Below, piece by piece: positions 12,001 through 24,440 of a DNA stretch of 64,000 bases. The DNA comes from Phaseolus vulgaris. Taxonomy: Eukaryota; Streptophyta; Magnoliopsida; Fabales; Fabaceae. Position 1 is the stretch's first letter, and each line of letters begins with the position of its first letter. The stretch spans positions 45,709,947 to 45,773,946 of the forward strand of contig NC_023756.2 in NCBI RefSeq assembly GCF_000499845.2, in the 5' to 3' direction. The notes under the pieces were generated by a model. That model searched no databases. It was not told the origin of the DNA and saw only the letters and a list, made by a program, of their open reading frames with translations. A program made the translations under genes and the position numbers.

Positions 12001-14491
12001 TGAATAAAAAATTTATTGCCAATCTTGTGAGAGGAATATGGGGCTCAAATCCCAGCCAAAACTCAATCGACACAGTGACGAATGTCTGGTAAAAACTTTA
12101 GATCAAAATACCCATGGAGTAAGGCGTAGTAAGTTCTAGACCGAGAGTGAACAAAGTTGGTTTTCCGAAAACAAAACGTCCTGGGTTTTCTACCCCGTAT
12201 CTTTTTTTTGTGATTTTTTTATGGACGTGCCTCCTTACCTGGGTGCAAACAACATATGAAAGTACTTGTGTGAATTTTTTAAGCGCAATACGGACCCAGA
12301 AAAAAATTGCAGAACGTAGGGCAGAATTTCACATGTTTCGGTAGAGGATAACCTTGATTTACACAAAATTTCTGAAAAATTCTCCCGAAATTGTTTTTTC
12401 CTGAAATTCCACGTAGGAACCTCGATTGAATTTGTGACAAAATGCGACAAATTTCATGTCAAACGGATGAGTATTCACCTAGGAAAAAAATCAAACAGTT
12501 TCACACATAAATGATCCATCCATTCATCCCTAGCAGTGATGAATAAAAAATTTATTGCCAATCTTTTGGGAGGAATCTGGGGCTCAAATCCCAGCCAAAA
12601 CTCAATAGACACAGTGACGAATGTCTGGTAAAACTTTCAGACCAAAATACCCAAGAAGTAAGGCGTAGTAAGTCCCAGACCGAGAGTGAACAAAGTTGGT
12701 TTTCCGAAAACAAAACGTCCTGGCTTTCCTACCCCGTGTTTTTTTTTTTGTGATTATTTTAAGGACGTGCCTCCTTACGTGGGTGCAAAAAACATATGAT
12801 ATGAATTTTTTCAGCGGAATATGGACCCGGAAAAAAATTGCAGAAGGTAGCGCAGAATTTCACAAGTTTCGGTACAAAATATAACATTGGTTTACACAAA
12901 ATTTCTGAAAAATTCTCCCGAAATAGTTTTTTCCTGAAATTCCACGTAGGAATCTCGACTGAATTTGGGACAAAACGCAACAAATTTTACGTTAAACGGA
13001 TAAGTATTCACCTAGAAAAAAATCAAACAGTTTCACACACAAACGATCCTTCCTTTCAGCCCAGACAGTGATGAATAAAAAACTTATTGCCAGACTTTTG
13101 GGAGGAATCTAGGGCTCAAATCCAAGCCAAAACTCAATAGATACAGTGACGAATGTCTGGTAACAAATCTCAGACCAAAATACCCAAGGAGTAAGGCGTA
13201 GTAAGTCCTAGACCGAGAGTAAACAAAGTTGGTTTTCCGAAAAAAAAAAACGTCCTGGCTTTTCTACCCCGTATCTTTTTTTTGTGATTTTTTTATGGAC
13301 GTGCCTCCTTACCTGGGTGCAAACAACATATGAAAGTACTTGTGTGAATTTTTTCAGCGCAATACGCACCCGGAAAAAAAATATCAAAAAGAAGGGCAGA
13401 ATTTCACAAGTTTCGGTAGAGGATAGCCTTGTTTTACACAAAATTTCTGAAAAATTCTCCCAAAATAGTTTTTTCTTGAAATTCCACTTAGGAACCTGAA
13501 CTAAATTTGTGATAAAACACGACAAATTTCAGTTCAAACGGATGAGTATTCAGGTAGGAAAAAAATCAAACAGTTTCACACACAAACGATCCTTCCTTTC
13601 AGCCCTCGCAGTGATGAATAAAAATTTATTGCCAATCTTTTGGGAGGAATCTAGGGCTCAAATCCCATCCAAAACTCAATAGACCCAGTGACGAATGTCT
13701 GGTAAAAATCTCAGACCAAAATACCCGAGGAGTAAGGCGTAGTAAGTCCTAGACCGAGAGTAAACAAAGTTGGTTTTCCGAAAAAAAAAACGTCCTGGCT
13801 TTTCTACCCCGTATCTTTTTTTTGTGATTTTTTTATGGGCGTGCCTCCTTACTTGGGTGCAAACAACATATGAAAGTACTTGTGTGAATTTTTTCAGCGC
13901 AATACGGACCCGGAAAAAAATTGCAGAACGTAGGGCAGAATTTCACAAGTTTTGGTAGAGGATAACTTTGGTTTACAAAAAATTTCTAAAAAATTCTCCC
14001 GAAATAGTTTTTTCCTGAAATTCCACGTAGGAACCTCGACTGGATTTGGGACAAAACGCGACAAATTTCAGGTCAAACGGATGAGTATTCACCTTGGAAA
14101 AACATCAAACAGTTTCACACACAAACAATCCTTCCTTTCAGCCCTGGCAGTGATGAATGAAAAATTTATTGTCAATCTTGTAGGAGGAATCTGGGGCTCA
14201 AATCCCAGCCAAAACTCAATAGACATAGTGACGAATGTCTGGTAAAAATTTCAGGCACAAAACCCAAGGAGTAAGGCATAATAAGTCCCAGACCGAGAGT
14301 AAACAAAACTGGTTTTCCGAAAACAAAACATCCTGGCTTTTCTACCCCGTATCTTCTTTTTGTGATTTTTTTATAGACGTGCCTCCTTACCTGGGTGCAA
14401 GTAGCATATGAAAGTCCTTGTGTGAATTTTTTTCAGCGCAATACGGATCCAGAAAAAAATGCAGAAAGTAGGGCAAAATTTCACAAGTTTC
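1..14491 (+). repeat. Subtelomere-type satellite array, ~538-bp unit (khipu-like)
   Basis: About 27 head-to-tail units are visible by following one anchor (the segment reading GAATTTGGGACAAAACGCGA). It recurs at about 10, 551, 1090, 1621, 2131, 2662, 3200, 3729, 4268, 4806, 5346, 5870, 6410, 6949, 7487, 8020, 8560, 9099, 9639, 10177, 10720, 11025, 11552, 11888, 12428, 12961, 13503 and 14042. Most intervals are 524-543 bp; one is 510 and two are about 305 and 336. The array continues beyond the left edge. Each unit yields the same short open frames of about 65-97 codons, which are by-products of the repeat and not genes. Unit length and setting fit the 528-bp khipu subtelomeric satellite of Phaseolus vulgaris; that name is inferred from recall. 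The array could be another legume satellite of similar length. Confidence 0.93.
10640..14491 (+). repeat. Diverged edge (type C) of the satellite array with truncated units
   Basis: From about 10640 the units carry a coherent set of differences from the units to the left: CGTAGGAACCTCGACT in place of CGTAAGAATCTACACT, GGAGGAATCTGGGGCTC in place of GGACGAACCTGGGG, AACTCAATAGACACAG in place of AACTCAGTAGACACAG, and TTTCGG in place of TTTTGG before the GTAGAGGATA block. Two units are truncated: the one after 10720 lost pieces near 10750 and 10851, and the one after 11552 lost a piece near 11776. The last unit stops at about 14491, where the sequence changes abruptly to non-satellite DNA. Diverged, broken units at an array edge are expected where homogenisation by unequal exchange is weak. 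Confidence 0.88.
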
Positions 14492-14849
14492 AGAAATAAT
14501 AACAAGAATTACAACATAAATTCACAACTGTACTATAAAACTTTATACATTATAATTAATAATAGATGCCCAATTCACAAACAAATAACAATGAACTTGT
14601 TTAAAATAACTGATGGAATAAAATTAAAACTTTAAATTTTAAATAAATTTAATTGATTCCGTTCGGATTCTTAGATCGATAATATGAATCTAAACCATTC
14701 TTATAAATAGTTCATCGTTAATAAAAAATTATTGAGAAGTAGAATAATAAAAGTTAAAGTTATAGGAAAAGAGAAAAAAACCTACTGCAAATTAATCCAC
14801 AACATTCTTTTGCTAAAAAAAACCTAAAATTAAAGGATTGAAATGTTCA

Positions 14850-16345
14850 CCTCTTATCGCGGTAAAGTCTTTGAATGCTTTTTATTCACTCATGAAATCT
14901 CAATCTCAATTAAATCAAGGAAGTACCAAGTAATTTTAGGAAAATGATTTCTTAATTACTTGATACTTCATTGACTGAATAAGATAGATCTTCAGACAAA
15001 ATATAAGAAACAAAAGAATTGTTAAACATATGAGAAAAATCACACACACACACATCAGATACACCTGTCTCAGATAGACCTGTCTTAGATAGACCTGCCT
15101 CAGATAGACCTATCTCAGATAGACCTGCCTCAGATAGCGCTATCTCAGATAGACCTGTCTCAGATACACCTCTCTCATATACACCTGTCTCAGATACACC
15201 TTTGTCACATACACATGTCTCAGATACACCTCTGTCAGATACACCTGTCTCAGATACACCTGTCTCACATACACATGTCTTACATAAATCTCTCTCACGT
15301 AGACCTATCTTACATAAACTTGTCTTACATAGACTTGTTTTAGATAGACCTATGTTATGTAGTTTATATAATTTTTTTTTTAAATCTTTATATTTTTATA
15401 AAATTGTTTGTATGTTAAATATAATTGATTATTGATTTATTCGTAGGTAAATTTAATATATAATTTTATTAATTATAAATTATTTATATTTATTTACACA
15501 TAAAAAAGTTGGATTTTATTTTATGTTCCCTAAATTTTTTATTGCACAATATATTTTATTATTTGCTTACAATAAATAATAAATTCTCAATATTTTAAGT
15601 ATTTATAATAAAAAAGTATTTAATGTGTTTACTTATGTTTTTTTACATATTAAATTTATATATTTATTAGAATAATGTATGTATTTATAATATGAAGCTA
15701 TTTAGTGCATATATTTATTAAAAACATGAATGCATCCGTTTTTTTATAAAATATACATTAATAAATTCAAATTCAGTGCATAGTATATTAATTATTTATT
15801 ATATTTAATAAGTATAGTAAATGATATTATTAATGTTTATGTAAATACTAATAAAAGCTACATTTATTAAATATTTATGTTTAATATGTGTTTATAACAT
15901 GCAAATATTTAATTATGAATTTATAATTTTTACATGTATTTATTAAAAGTTTGTGTGTATTTACTCTTTGATGAAAATATTTATTAAAAACATGTATTTA
16001 TCTGATTTTAAGGAATGATAAATTTAATTTACACATGAAAGTATTTATATATTTATTAATGTTAAAAATAAATATTAAATGTTTAATTGTTCTTTGTTAC
16101 ATTGAAGGCCTATATATATTATGCAAAACTCATCAACAAAATGAAATAAGGCACTCAAAGTGCGTGGTAGAATTGGAGAATTGTCTTTCTTTTCTTATTT
16201 GTGAAGATTTATCTTAATCAGTCATTGGAGTATCAAGTAATTTTACAATAGAATTTATTTTTTTAAATTACTTGGTACTTCCTTGATTTGATTGAGATTT
16301 GATGTTTCACTTAGTACGAAGCATTCAAAGTGTTTATTGAGGAGA
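14850..16345. mobile_element. Inverted-repeat (foldback) element enclosing a minisatellite, copy A
   Basis: The stretch 14869-14997, reading CTTTGAATGC to CTTCAGAC, is repeated in inverted orientation at about 16201-16330, with the AAGTACCAAGTAATT / AATTACTTGGTACTT segments as the clearest match. Between the arms lie a short (CA)n run (about 15041-15054), about 20 units of a 15-bp minisatellite and about 750 bp of AT-rich DNA. The layout recurs in duplicon copies B and C. No transposase frame and no target-site duplication were found, so a non-autonomous DNA element is inferred only from the inverted repeats. This copy has lost about 150 bp of its left arm next to the minisatellite. Confidence 0.65.
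15055..15358. repeat. 15-bp minisatellite, copy A (~20 units)
   Basis: Tandem array of a 15-bp unit with consensus close to CTCAGATAGACCTGT, varying mostly at the G/C of AGATA(G/C)A and at CTCAG/CTTAC. Because 15 is a multiple of three, the array stays open in several frames and encodes meaningless pentapeptide repeats. Copies at 22889-23482 and 27884-28172 are its relatives in the other duplicons. Confidence 0.9.
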
Positions 16346-17489
16346 TTGAGGGGAATTTTAATATGATGGTGATCTCTAATAATCCAATTTTGTGTTTTTG
16401 TTATTGTTATTGTTCACACATTTTTTTTGGGACACCTTTTCTCTTATTGTTGAAAATTTCAAGTTTTATCTTGGTTATTTGATTTTATTTTATTTTTTAT
16501 CTTTAATCAACTGATGATGCTTTATGCTTATATCAATCTAATCAATTAAAAAACCTCAATAGAACCAATTAAGTTAGTTTCATTTTTTTAATTTAATTTT
16601 TTAACTAAATAAAATCAATATTAGTTGATTTTGGTATTAAACTTTTGATTCATAAAATTATGAATTCGAATCAAATTAACTAATAGTGTGTTTTTTTTTT
16701 TTGATTATCATCCTTTCTACACAGAACTTCACTTGTTACTTACCCTAGCTTCTTGTAGACAACACTCCTCTATCAATTTTTTTTTTATACAAAACATTAT
16801 TGTATCAAATTTCAATTACCTACTTTTCATGCTTAATATGCAAAATGCATCTAAATTTGTCCTATCAAGATATTGTCCACTTCATTCTTTTCCAGTTTAT
16901 TTATTATGGGGAGTAAAACATTCTAAAACTTTGATCCTTAAACAACCCATTGTAACAAAGATTAACAAAACATATTAAGAATGTGTAGTTTAAGTAAAAC
17001 TCAATTTTACAAAACTAATTTGGTAAGGTAATTTTGTATCTATCTATATATTGTTATTTGACCATATTTTTAGAAAATGAGAGATTTTTTACAAGCTCCC
17101 GCGTACCGAGGACATGGAGTATATGGAACCTGATAGCAAATGACACAAGTGGTCTAATAAATCTTGTTAGGATAGACACTAATATGATTTAATATCATAT
17201 TAAGAAATTGAAATTTAAGTCTAACTTAACGTTATAAAAGACGTAAATGTGTTACTAGAGTCTTGATTGTGGACCTACCAAAGACATTCATATTCACTTC
17301 CTATCACACCATGCTTTTTTTTCTTGTTTATTCAATAATCAAACTCCATGTTGTAGACTTGATGCAGTGAATACCAACCCTTTCACTTGAGAAAAAAAAT
17401 AAAGGAATCCATAAAACTTAATAACTTGCAAGAACTTATAACACAAGCTTTAGAGAGATAAGACTATGCCCTTAGTTTTTACCTCAAGT

Positions 17490-18404
17490 GTTAAATGTCA
17501 TATGTTGTTGCATAATACCTCAAGAACAACACAAACATATAAATTAAACCACAACACCTTATATCCTTAAAAGGCATGTCCCATGATTGCTATCCTAGAG
17601 TTAAAATGAAGGACAATCTTTATCATTTCACGTAATACTTCACGCCTCCATAGGTATTTACTGTCTTGAATAATCATTAAAACTTTATCTTTGAACACAC
17701 ATATTATTCTCATCTATAAATACTCCAAATCATAGCAAACACAATATTTTTCAATCCAAATTCTTAACTTTACCGATCCCTCCATTATGATGCACAAAAT
17801 GTTGTATGCCATAACAATGTAGAACCTTACTCAAGCCCAACCATCTTAAACTGATATTCCACACCTCATATGATTTGTTGCAAGTGAAGAAAATATGTTT
17901 AGTTGATTCATTATTGGAGTTTCAAAAAGGGCACAATAGCTACTTAAAATGGAGTAATATATTATGTTTTTTAAAATTATCCTAGTTAGTAGTCTATTCC
18001 AAAATAGCTTTATCACTGGAGTTTCAAAAATGGCACAATAGCTAGTTAAGAAGGAATAATATATTGTGCTTTTTAAAATTATCCTAGTTAGGAGTCTATA
18101 ACAAAATAGCTTCAAAGAGAGACACAAAGCGTTTGGAGGGACTTTGTAGGTCAAGAGCTTCTGCAATGTACCATGTGGTTGGAACAAACCAATTTTTATG
18201 GCTTGAATGATATTGTATGCAAATTTGGGCAAATAATACTCGAGAGCTTCCTCCCCCTATAGCCTCATCTTCTTCTTTTTTTCTATGTAGTGATGTATTG
18301 GTTATTGTTAATATGAGGTCCTCCAACACTATCTTCTTCCATTTAAAGATATTGATTCTCCGTGTTAGCCTCCACTCTCCTATCTCAATTGACCAAAATC
18401 CCAT
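17490..18404 (-). pseudogene. LINE reverse-transcriptase C-terminal (zf-RVT region) remnant, copy A
   Basis: Reading the minus strand, fragments resemble the C-terminal end of plant LINE ORF2 proteins. First comes an EWRLTRRINIFKWKKIVLED stretch, then AYNIIQAIKIG, then VPPNALCLSLKLF and NRLLT, the part usually followed by the C-x2-C..H..C zinc knuckle (zf-RVT). Frames are broken by stops and shifts. A perfect-phase 102-bp tandem duplication (17916-18017 and 18018-18119) repeats the LLT..ILK...YC..FETP segment; copies B and C have it once. Family assignment is from motif order and recall of zf-RVT proteins; no search was possible. Confidence 0.6.
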
Positions 18405-21400
18405 ATTGTTGATGTAATTGTTGCTTTGAAACTAATAACAACCTATAAAATCTCTTTGGTATTTACCCCACTCCTTATTTGATTTTATTTTCTTCACTAT
18501 ATACTTTTCCCAATCTCTCCATAAGATGAAACTATTTCTTTGTATTTAGTGTTCATCACACTATTATCATGACTTTTGTTGTTAACTCTTAACAATAAAA
18601 ACTTTACATGTAGTTGCTTCCTTCTCAAAGTTTGACAACGAGCATGTAGTTCTTACGCAGTTCACATTCTTTTTTTTTAACAACGTAGAATCTCACAACT
18701 ATCTTTTTCAATTACCTTTTCTTATATTGGTATTTATCATCTTCTATTATAATTTCTTTCTAAATTTGATGCTTTGAACAAATTAAATATCATTAACTCG
18801 ATCAAACATTACAAATGAACACACAATGTTTGTTTGCTAATCGAAATATCTTTTTTATACATTTGAATTCTATGTTTAAAAGATGACTTCTTAATAAAAA
18901 TCAAAATAAGAATGGAATCATGAAGATAGTATTTTCTTGTAATGAAAATTAATCAAGTGCTAGTTTGATGTAGAAACCTCATAGGTTATTTTTTTTAGTT
19001 TATTTATTACCAACATAATCTTATTTATTGAAGATAGAGTCCTCAAACTATTATAACAAAAAGTTGAAATCAATAAATCTACAAGTAGGTGGAAATAGAT
19101 TAGAATAATTCTTTTTTTGTAAATCTTACATTACACAAAAGAAAAAAAAATTATGTCACTAAAATGACGTCTCCCTCTTGCATGGCCTTACATTAAGTAT
19201 ACATAAATAAGATGCCCTTAACCCCCTGCTAACAACATTATAACACTAAAAAGTGTAGTCTTTGTCACCCAATTTAGAAAGCTTTATAATTAGATTACAA
19301 CTTCATTTTATGTTGTTCATGATTTGGTTGAAGTTCCAAAAAAACTTTCCTTCCCACAAATGTCTAACAGGTCTTGTCTTTCCTTTTCAATTTGTTTGGG
19401 TAGATCTCTAGTTGACTGATGAAAATGAGTCTCCTAGAGATTGGTTGTTTCTACCTCTCCTCCTTGTGATGGATATGCTTTGTATTTGCAGGAAGGAAAC
19501 TTCCTTCCCTCGATTGTAATATTGATACATTATATGTCCTATATCCCTGCAGAAAAATGATCAAGGGGAAAAAAATTTAGAAGTACTTGTTTCTCTAATG
19601 TACACATTCTTACTTAATCAATGTCATTCTATGCACTAAGCTAACCTCTCCTTTCCTTTTAAATTAGACTAAGTTGAGTCTATATTGAGTTAAAATTCAG
19701 AAAATTAGCCCAAATGTACTAATGTAAGCGAATGGTTTTTACTCAAGCTTTAATGCTCCACAATTTCCTGAAATCACCATTTTACCCCTTTTTTATGCAT
19801 GAAATGGTCCCTACCTTTGCCAAAATTACCCATTTAGGCACCAGTCTGATTAGGAGAAACAAACTTTTTTTGTTCTTATGTGTTATCAAGGTCCATGTTT
19901 TTAATTGTATATATCACATTCTATCTGGTGAATAAACCTTAGTGATCTTTTAGATCACTCTTTAGACAATTCTTTGTCTTAGCCATGAGTAAATGTTTGT
20001 TAAAAAATACTTGGCGGGTTAGTTAGAAATGACTTTGATATAAAAAGAATATATACTCAAATTTATAACTAAAAGTGACTACATTCTGAAATAATACTTG
20101 ACGTGTTAGTTAAGAATGACTAAGATCTAAAAAAATACTTGTGTTGCAATTTAGACGGTTAGTCTTCATAATGGAACTCAATAAATTGGTTTAAAATTAG
20201 ATTATAGTTTGCGCTATCAAAAGAACCAACATACAAACTTGAAAGTACATTCTTCTTTTTTTTTATCCTTTTAAAATTTTATGCTATTTATTATATAAGT
20301 TAATTATTGTCTGTATCATCAAACATTATTTATAAAATCAGAAAATACAATTCAACCTCATTCCACTTGTGTTTTGTTATGTTTTCACAATATTTGAACT
20401 AATATTCAATAAAAAAATTATTTTAATAATGAATAATATTTAATAATCAAAAAATTATTTTAGTTATAATATGTTAAGTTTTTTTAAATTATAATCACCT
20501 AATATTTTTCTTAATTTACATTAATTGTTTAGAATTATTCTTGTTAGATTATTTTTTGTCAACTTTTCCGTCCATGTTAATTGCAAAATTTCATGTTACT
20601 TGATACTTAATGTAATGACATAGATAAAATACAAATAATGTGTTTTTTTATCAAAGACAAAAGTTATTAAGAACTGAAATCCTAAACTATATTTAGAGAT
20701 CAAATATATTTAAATCTTTCCAGTAAAATATTAGAATTTTTGCTGTCTAATATATTTTTCAGGTTTTAAAAATGGGGAAGAACACAAATCCTACTATATT
20801 TTAGGTATACATGGTTTTGAAGTTAGATATTAACAATGATATAGGTATGTATATTGTATAAAAGTTCTTATTCATGGGGAATGACCCTTGACCCATGAGA
20901 TAGGTGTGTGTTAATTCTCTACATGACGTTATTACAATACCATAAATAAGTTTATAAATCCTTTCAAATCATGTGACATATATATGTAGTGTGACTATAA
21001 AAATCCTTCAAATGGTGAAATTTTACATTAACTTTATGAAAATAAGTAATTTTTTTAAAAAAAAATATGTATGTGGATAAGTCGTATTTGAAGTATGATT
21101 TTAAAAATTAAATAAGTCAAATAAGTAAAAATTGAATTTTATTTTTAATAGGTAATTTTTTGATTAAGTGCATGATTTCCATTTTTTTTAAATTTGGGAT
21201 AAAAAAAATATAAGCATTGTTTTTTGTAATATAAAAACAATGTTTTTATGCAAGATTCTCTTTTTTAATTTTGATCACAATATTGTTTTCAATATGATAC
21301 TCTCTTAGAGGAAGATGCTAATAGAAATTTGTTGATTGAACTAGATAGTAAAAAAAATCACAAATTAGATAATTAATTGTTAACTTTTTCCATAGTTTCC

Positions 21401-21858
21401 TTACAACGCAATTCAATCAATATATTTTTACTGATCTTATCATGAAGAAAACAATATTATAAATAAAACTAAAAGAAAAGTAAATTCTGCACAAAAACAA
21501 AATTTTCATCAAATAAAAAGTTAATGTTTGTATATTTCACCACAAATTTAAAATAAAATAAAATAAAAACTTCACAACTTCAATTAAAAAAATTTAATGT
21601 AACGAAAAATCGTATTTTGGAACAGAATTTGTTATTTTGGAACAGAATTTGTTACTATTTGCTAGCCATGTGAAGATATTTTTAATTAAATGTTTGCATA
21701 TTATCGTCAACAATTTTGTGAAATGGTGAAATTTTACATTAACTTTCCAAATAATTATATAATTTTCTTTGAAAGGATGAAACGATGGAAGAAGATGGTG
21801 ATTCCCATGTAAAGATATTTGAAGAAGAAATAAGATCATCCCTTCCTCCCAACCTAAT
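18405..21858. other. Gene-free tail of duplicon A
   Basis: AT-rich, no credible gene. The part 18405-19000 may be further upstream coding of the same decayed LINE on the minus strand, since short frames here are shared with 26609-26806 and 30403-30606. The part 19100-20600 is shared with 31040-32575, and 20862-21060 with 27110-27303. A 21-bp motif containing TTTTGGAACAGAATTTGTTA is tandemly doubled at about 21613-21655. The rest, about 21060-21858, has no partner in the window. Confidence 0.6.
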
Positions 21859-22374
21859 TCCTCCCACTTAGTCTCAAACATAAAATTTTTTGCATTCTTT
21901 TTCTTTATTTTTATCATAAAAAATAATTAAATTTCGAACTGTACTATTAAACTTTATACATTATAATTAATAATAGATGCCCAATTCCCAAACAACTAAC
22001 AATGAACTTCTTTAAAATAGTTGATACAATAAAATTAAAACTTTAAATTTTAAATAAATTTAATTTATTTCGTTCGAATTCTTAGATCGATAATACGAAT
22101 CTAAACCATTATTATATCCTCCCACTTAGTCTCAAACATAAAATTTTTTGCATTCTTTTTCTTTATTTTTATCATAAAAAATAATTAAATTTCGAACTGT
22201 ACTATTAAACTTTATACATTATAATTAATAATAGATGCCCAATTCCCAAACAACTAACAATGAACTTGTTTAAAATAGTTGATACAATAAAATTAAAACT
22301 TTAAATTTTAAATAAATTTAATTTATTTCGTTCGAATTCTTAGATCGATAATACGAATCTAAACCATTATTATA
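21859..22374 (+). repeat. Near-perfect 258-bp tandem duplication
   Basis: Bases 21859-22116 are repeated at 22117-22374, both starting TCCTCCCACTTAGTCTC. By eye the copies differ at one base (AACTTCTTT at about 22010 against AACTTGTTT). Everything else shared by the duplicons is far more diverged, so this duplication is very recent or is an assembly artefact. Confidence 0.92.
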
Positions 22375-22499
22375 AATAGTTCATCGTTAATATAAAAATG
22401 TTGAGAAGTAGAATAATAAAATTGAAAATTATAGCAAAAGAGGAAAAAAAATGTACTGCAAATTAATCTGGTGCATTTTTTTGTAAAAAAACTTAAAAT

Positions 22500-24440
22500 T
22501 AAAGGATTGAAATGTTCACCTCTTATTGGGATAAAGTCTTTGAATCCTTTTTATTCACTCATGAAATCTCAATCTCAATCAAATCAAGGAAGTACCAAGT
22601 AATTTGAGGAAAATGATTTCTTAATTATTTGATACTTCATTGACTGAATAAGATAGATCTTCAGACAAAATCTAAGAAACAAAAGAATTGTTAAACCTAT
22701 GAGAAAAATCTATGGAAAAGACTACAATTCATAACCTCACTTTGACTGTATTATTATGATTTGTTGAGCTATAGACACATATATATAGGTCGTAAGTCTA
22801 ATTTAGGTGGTGATTTGAGTCATGAGATTTTCTTAGTTTAGAAAAAAAAAATGCAAGGTGACTTGGATATTTCAATCCACCTGAGTGTAGACCTGTCTTA
22901 GATATACCTTTCTTAGATAGACCTGTCTTAGATAAATCTGCCTTAGATAGACCTGTCTCAAATACACCTCTCTCAGATACACCTCTCTCAGATACACCTA
23001 TCTCAGATACACCTATCTCAGATACACATGTCTCAGATAGATCTGTCTCAGATAGATCTGTCTCAGATAGACTTGTCTCAGATAGACTTGCCTCAGATAC
23101 ACCTATCTCAGATACACCTCTGTCAGATACACCTGTCTCAAATAGACTTGTCTCATATACACCTTTCTTACATAAATCTGTCTTATGTAGACTTATCTTA
23201 CATAATCTTGTCTTACATAGACTTGTTTTACACCTGTCTAAGATACACCTCTGTCAGACACAACTGTCTCAGATAGACCTGTCTCAAATACATATGTCTT
23301 AGATACACCTATCTCAGATACACCTCTGTCAGATACACCTGTCTCAGATAGACCAATCTCAGATAAACCTGTCTCATATACACCTGTCTCAGATACACCT
23401 TTCTTACATAAATTTGTCTTATGTAGACCTATCTTACATAAACTTGTCTTAAATAGACTTGTTTTATATAGACCTATGTTATGTAGTTTATATAATTTTT
23501 CTTTCAAATCTTTATTGTTTTATAAAATTGTTTGTATGTTAAATATAATTGATTATTGATTTATTCGTAAGTAAATTTAATATATAATTTTATTAATTAT
23601 AAATTATTTATATTTATTTACACATATATCGAAAAAAAGTTGGATTTTATTTGATGTTCCTTTAACTCTTTTTTTTCACAATATATTTATTATTTGCTTA
23701 CAATAAATAATAAATACTCAATATTTTAAGTATTTATAATAAAAAAGTATTTAATGTATTTATTTATGTTTTTTTAAAGATTAAATTTATATATTTATTA
23801 GAATAATGTATGTATTTATAATATGAAGCTATTCAGCGCATATATTTATTAAAAACATGAATGTATCCGTTTTTTTTTTATAAATGATACATTAATAAAT
23901 TGAAATTCGGTGTATAGTATATTAATTATTTATTATATTTAATAAGTATAGTAAATGATATTATTAATGTTTATGTAAATACTAATAAAAAAATAAATTT
24001 ATTAAATATTAATGTTTAATATGTGTTTATAATATGAAAGTATTTAATTATATATTTATAATTTTTACATGTCTTTATTAGAATTTTGTGTGTATTTACT
24101 CTTTAATGAAAATATTTATTAAAAACATGTATCTATCTGGTTTTAATGAATGATAAATTTAATTTATACATGAAAGTATTTATATATTTATTAATGTTAA
24201 AAATAAATATTAAATGTTTAATTGTTTTTTTTATATTGAAGGTATATATATATATATAACACACTCAAAGTGCGTTGTAGAATTGAGATTTGTCATTTTT
24301 TTTATATGTGAAGATCTATCTTAATCAGTCATTGAAGTATCAAGTAAATTTACAATATAATTTATTTTTTAAAATTACTTGGTACTTCCTTGATTTGATT
24401 GAGATTTGATATTTCACTTAGTAGGAAGCATTCAAAGTGT
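22500..24440. mobile_element. Inverted-repeat element enclosing a minisatellite, copy B
   Basis: Left arm about 22537-22795, right arm about 24241-24438, inverted relative to each other. Here the arm is longer than in copy A: the left arm continues through CTACAATTCATAACCTCACT to TATATATAGGTCG, which pairs with the CACTCAAAGTGCGTTGTAG..AATTG region of the right arm. Between the arms are the longest minisatellite (about 40 units) and an AT-rich spacer. No coding capacity. Confidence 0.65.
22889..23482. repeat. 15-bp minisatellite, copy B (~40 units, internally duplicated)
   Basis: Same 15-bp unit as at 15055-15358, with about twice as many units. The block starting ACCTTTCTTACATAAAT at 23161 recurs at 23397, so about 236 bp (some 16 units) was duplicated inside the array. 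That explains the length difference from copies A and C. Confidence 0.88.

Larger units (their letters stand above)
14525..21060. repeat. Duplicon copy A
   Basis: First of three diverged tandem copies of a multi-kilobase segment. Shared landmarks include a CTTAGATCGATAAT block (about 14671 here; 22081 and 22340 in B; 27350 in C), the 15-bp minisatellite, the GTTAAATGTCATATGTTG block (17490; 25672; 29470) and the GGTCAAGAGCTTC block (18149; 26231; 30030). A is the most complete copy: it has the ~1 kb missing from C (about 16630-17490) and the ~1.9 kb missing from B (about 18975-20862). It lacks about 150 bp of the left inverted-repeat arm that B and C keep. No intact gene is present. Confidence 0.85.

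Noticed and set aside
1850..14245. Dozens of similar 60-100-codon frames, many starting MNKTGFPKTKPPGFSP and ending KFHKFW
   Set aside because: They occur once per satellite unit in the same place, in both strands and several frames, and are broken by random stops. They are translations of a tandem repeat, not a gene family.
1..14491. Telomeric TTTAGGG arrays or rDNA expected near a chromosome end
   Set aside because: No run of TTTAGGG units and no rRNA-like stretch was seen. Isolated TTTAGGG words occur by chance.
15055..15358. CRISPR-like regular repeat
   Set aside because: Units are contiguous 15-mers without spacers, in a plant genome.
16688..16978. 96-codon plus frame in duplicon A
   Set aside because: Frame is not conserved in the homologous stretch of copy B, so it is not under coding constraint.
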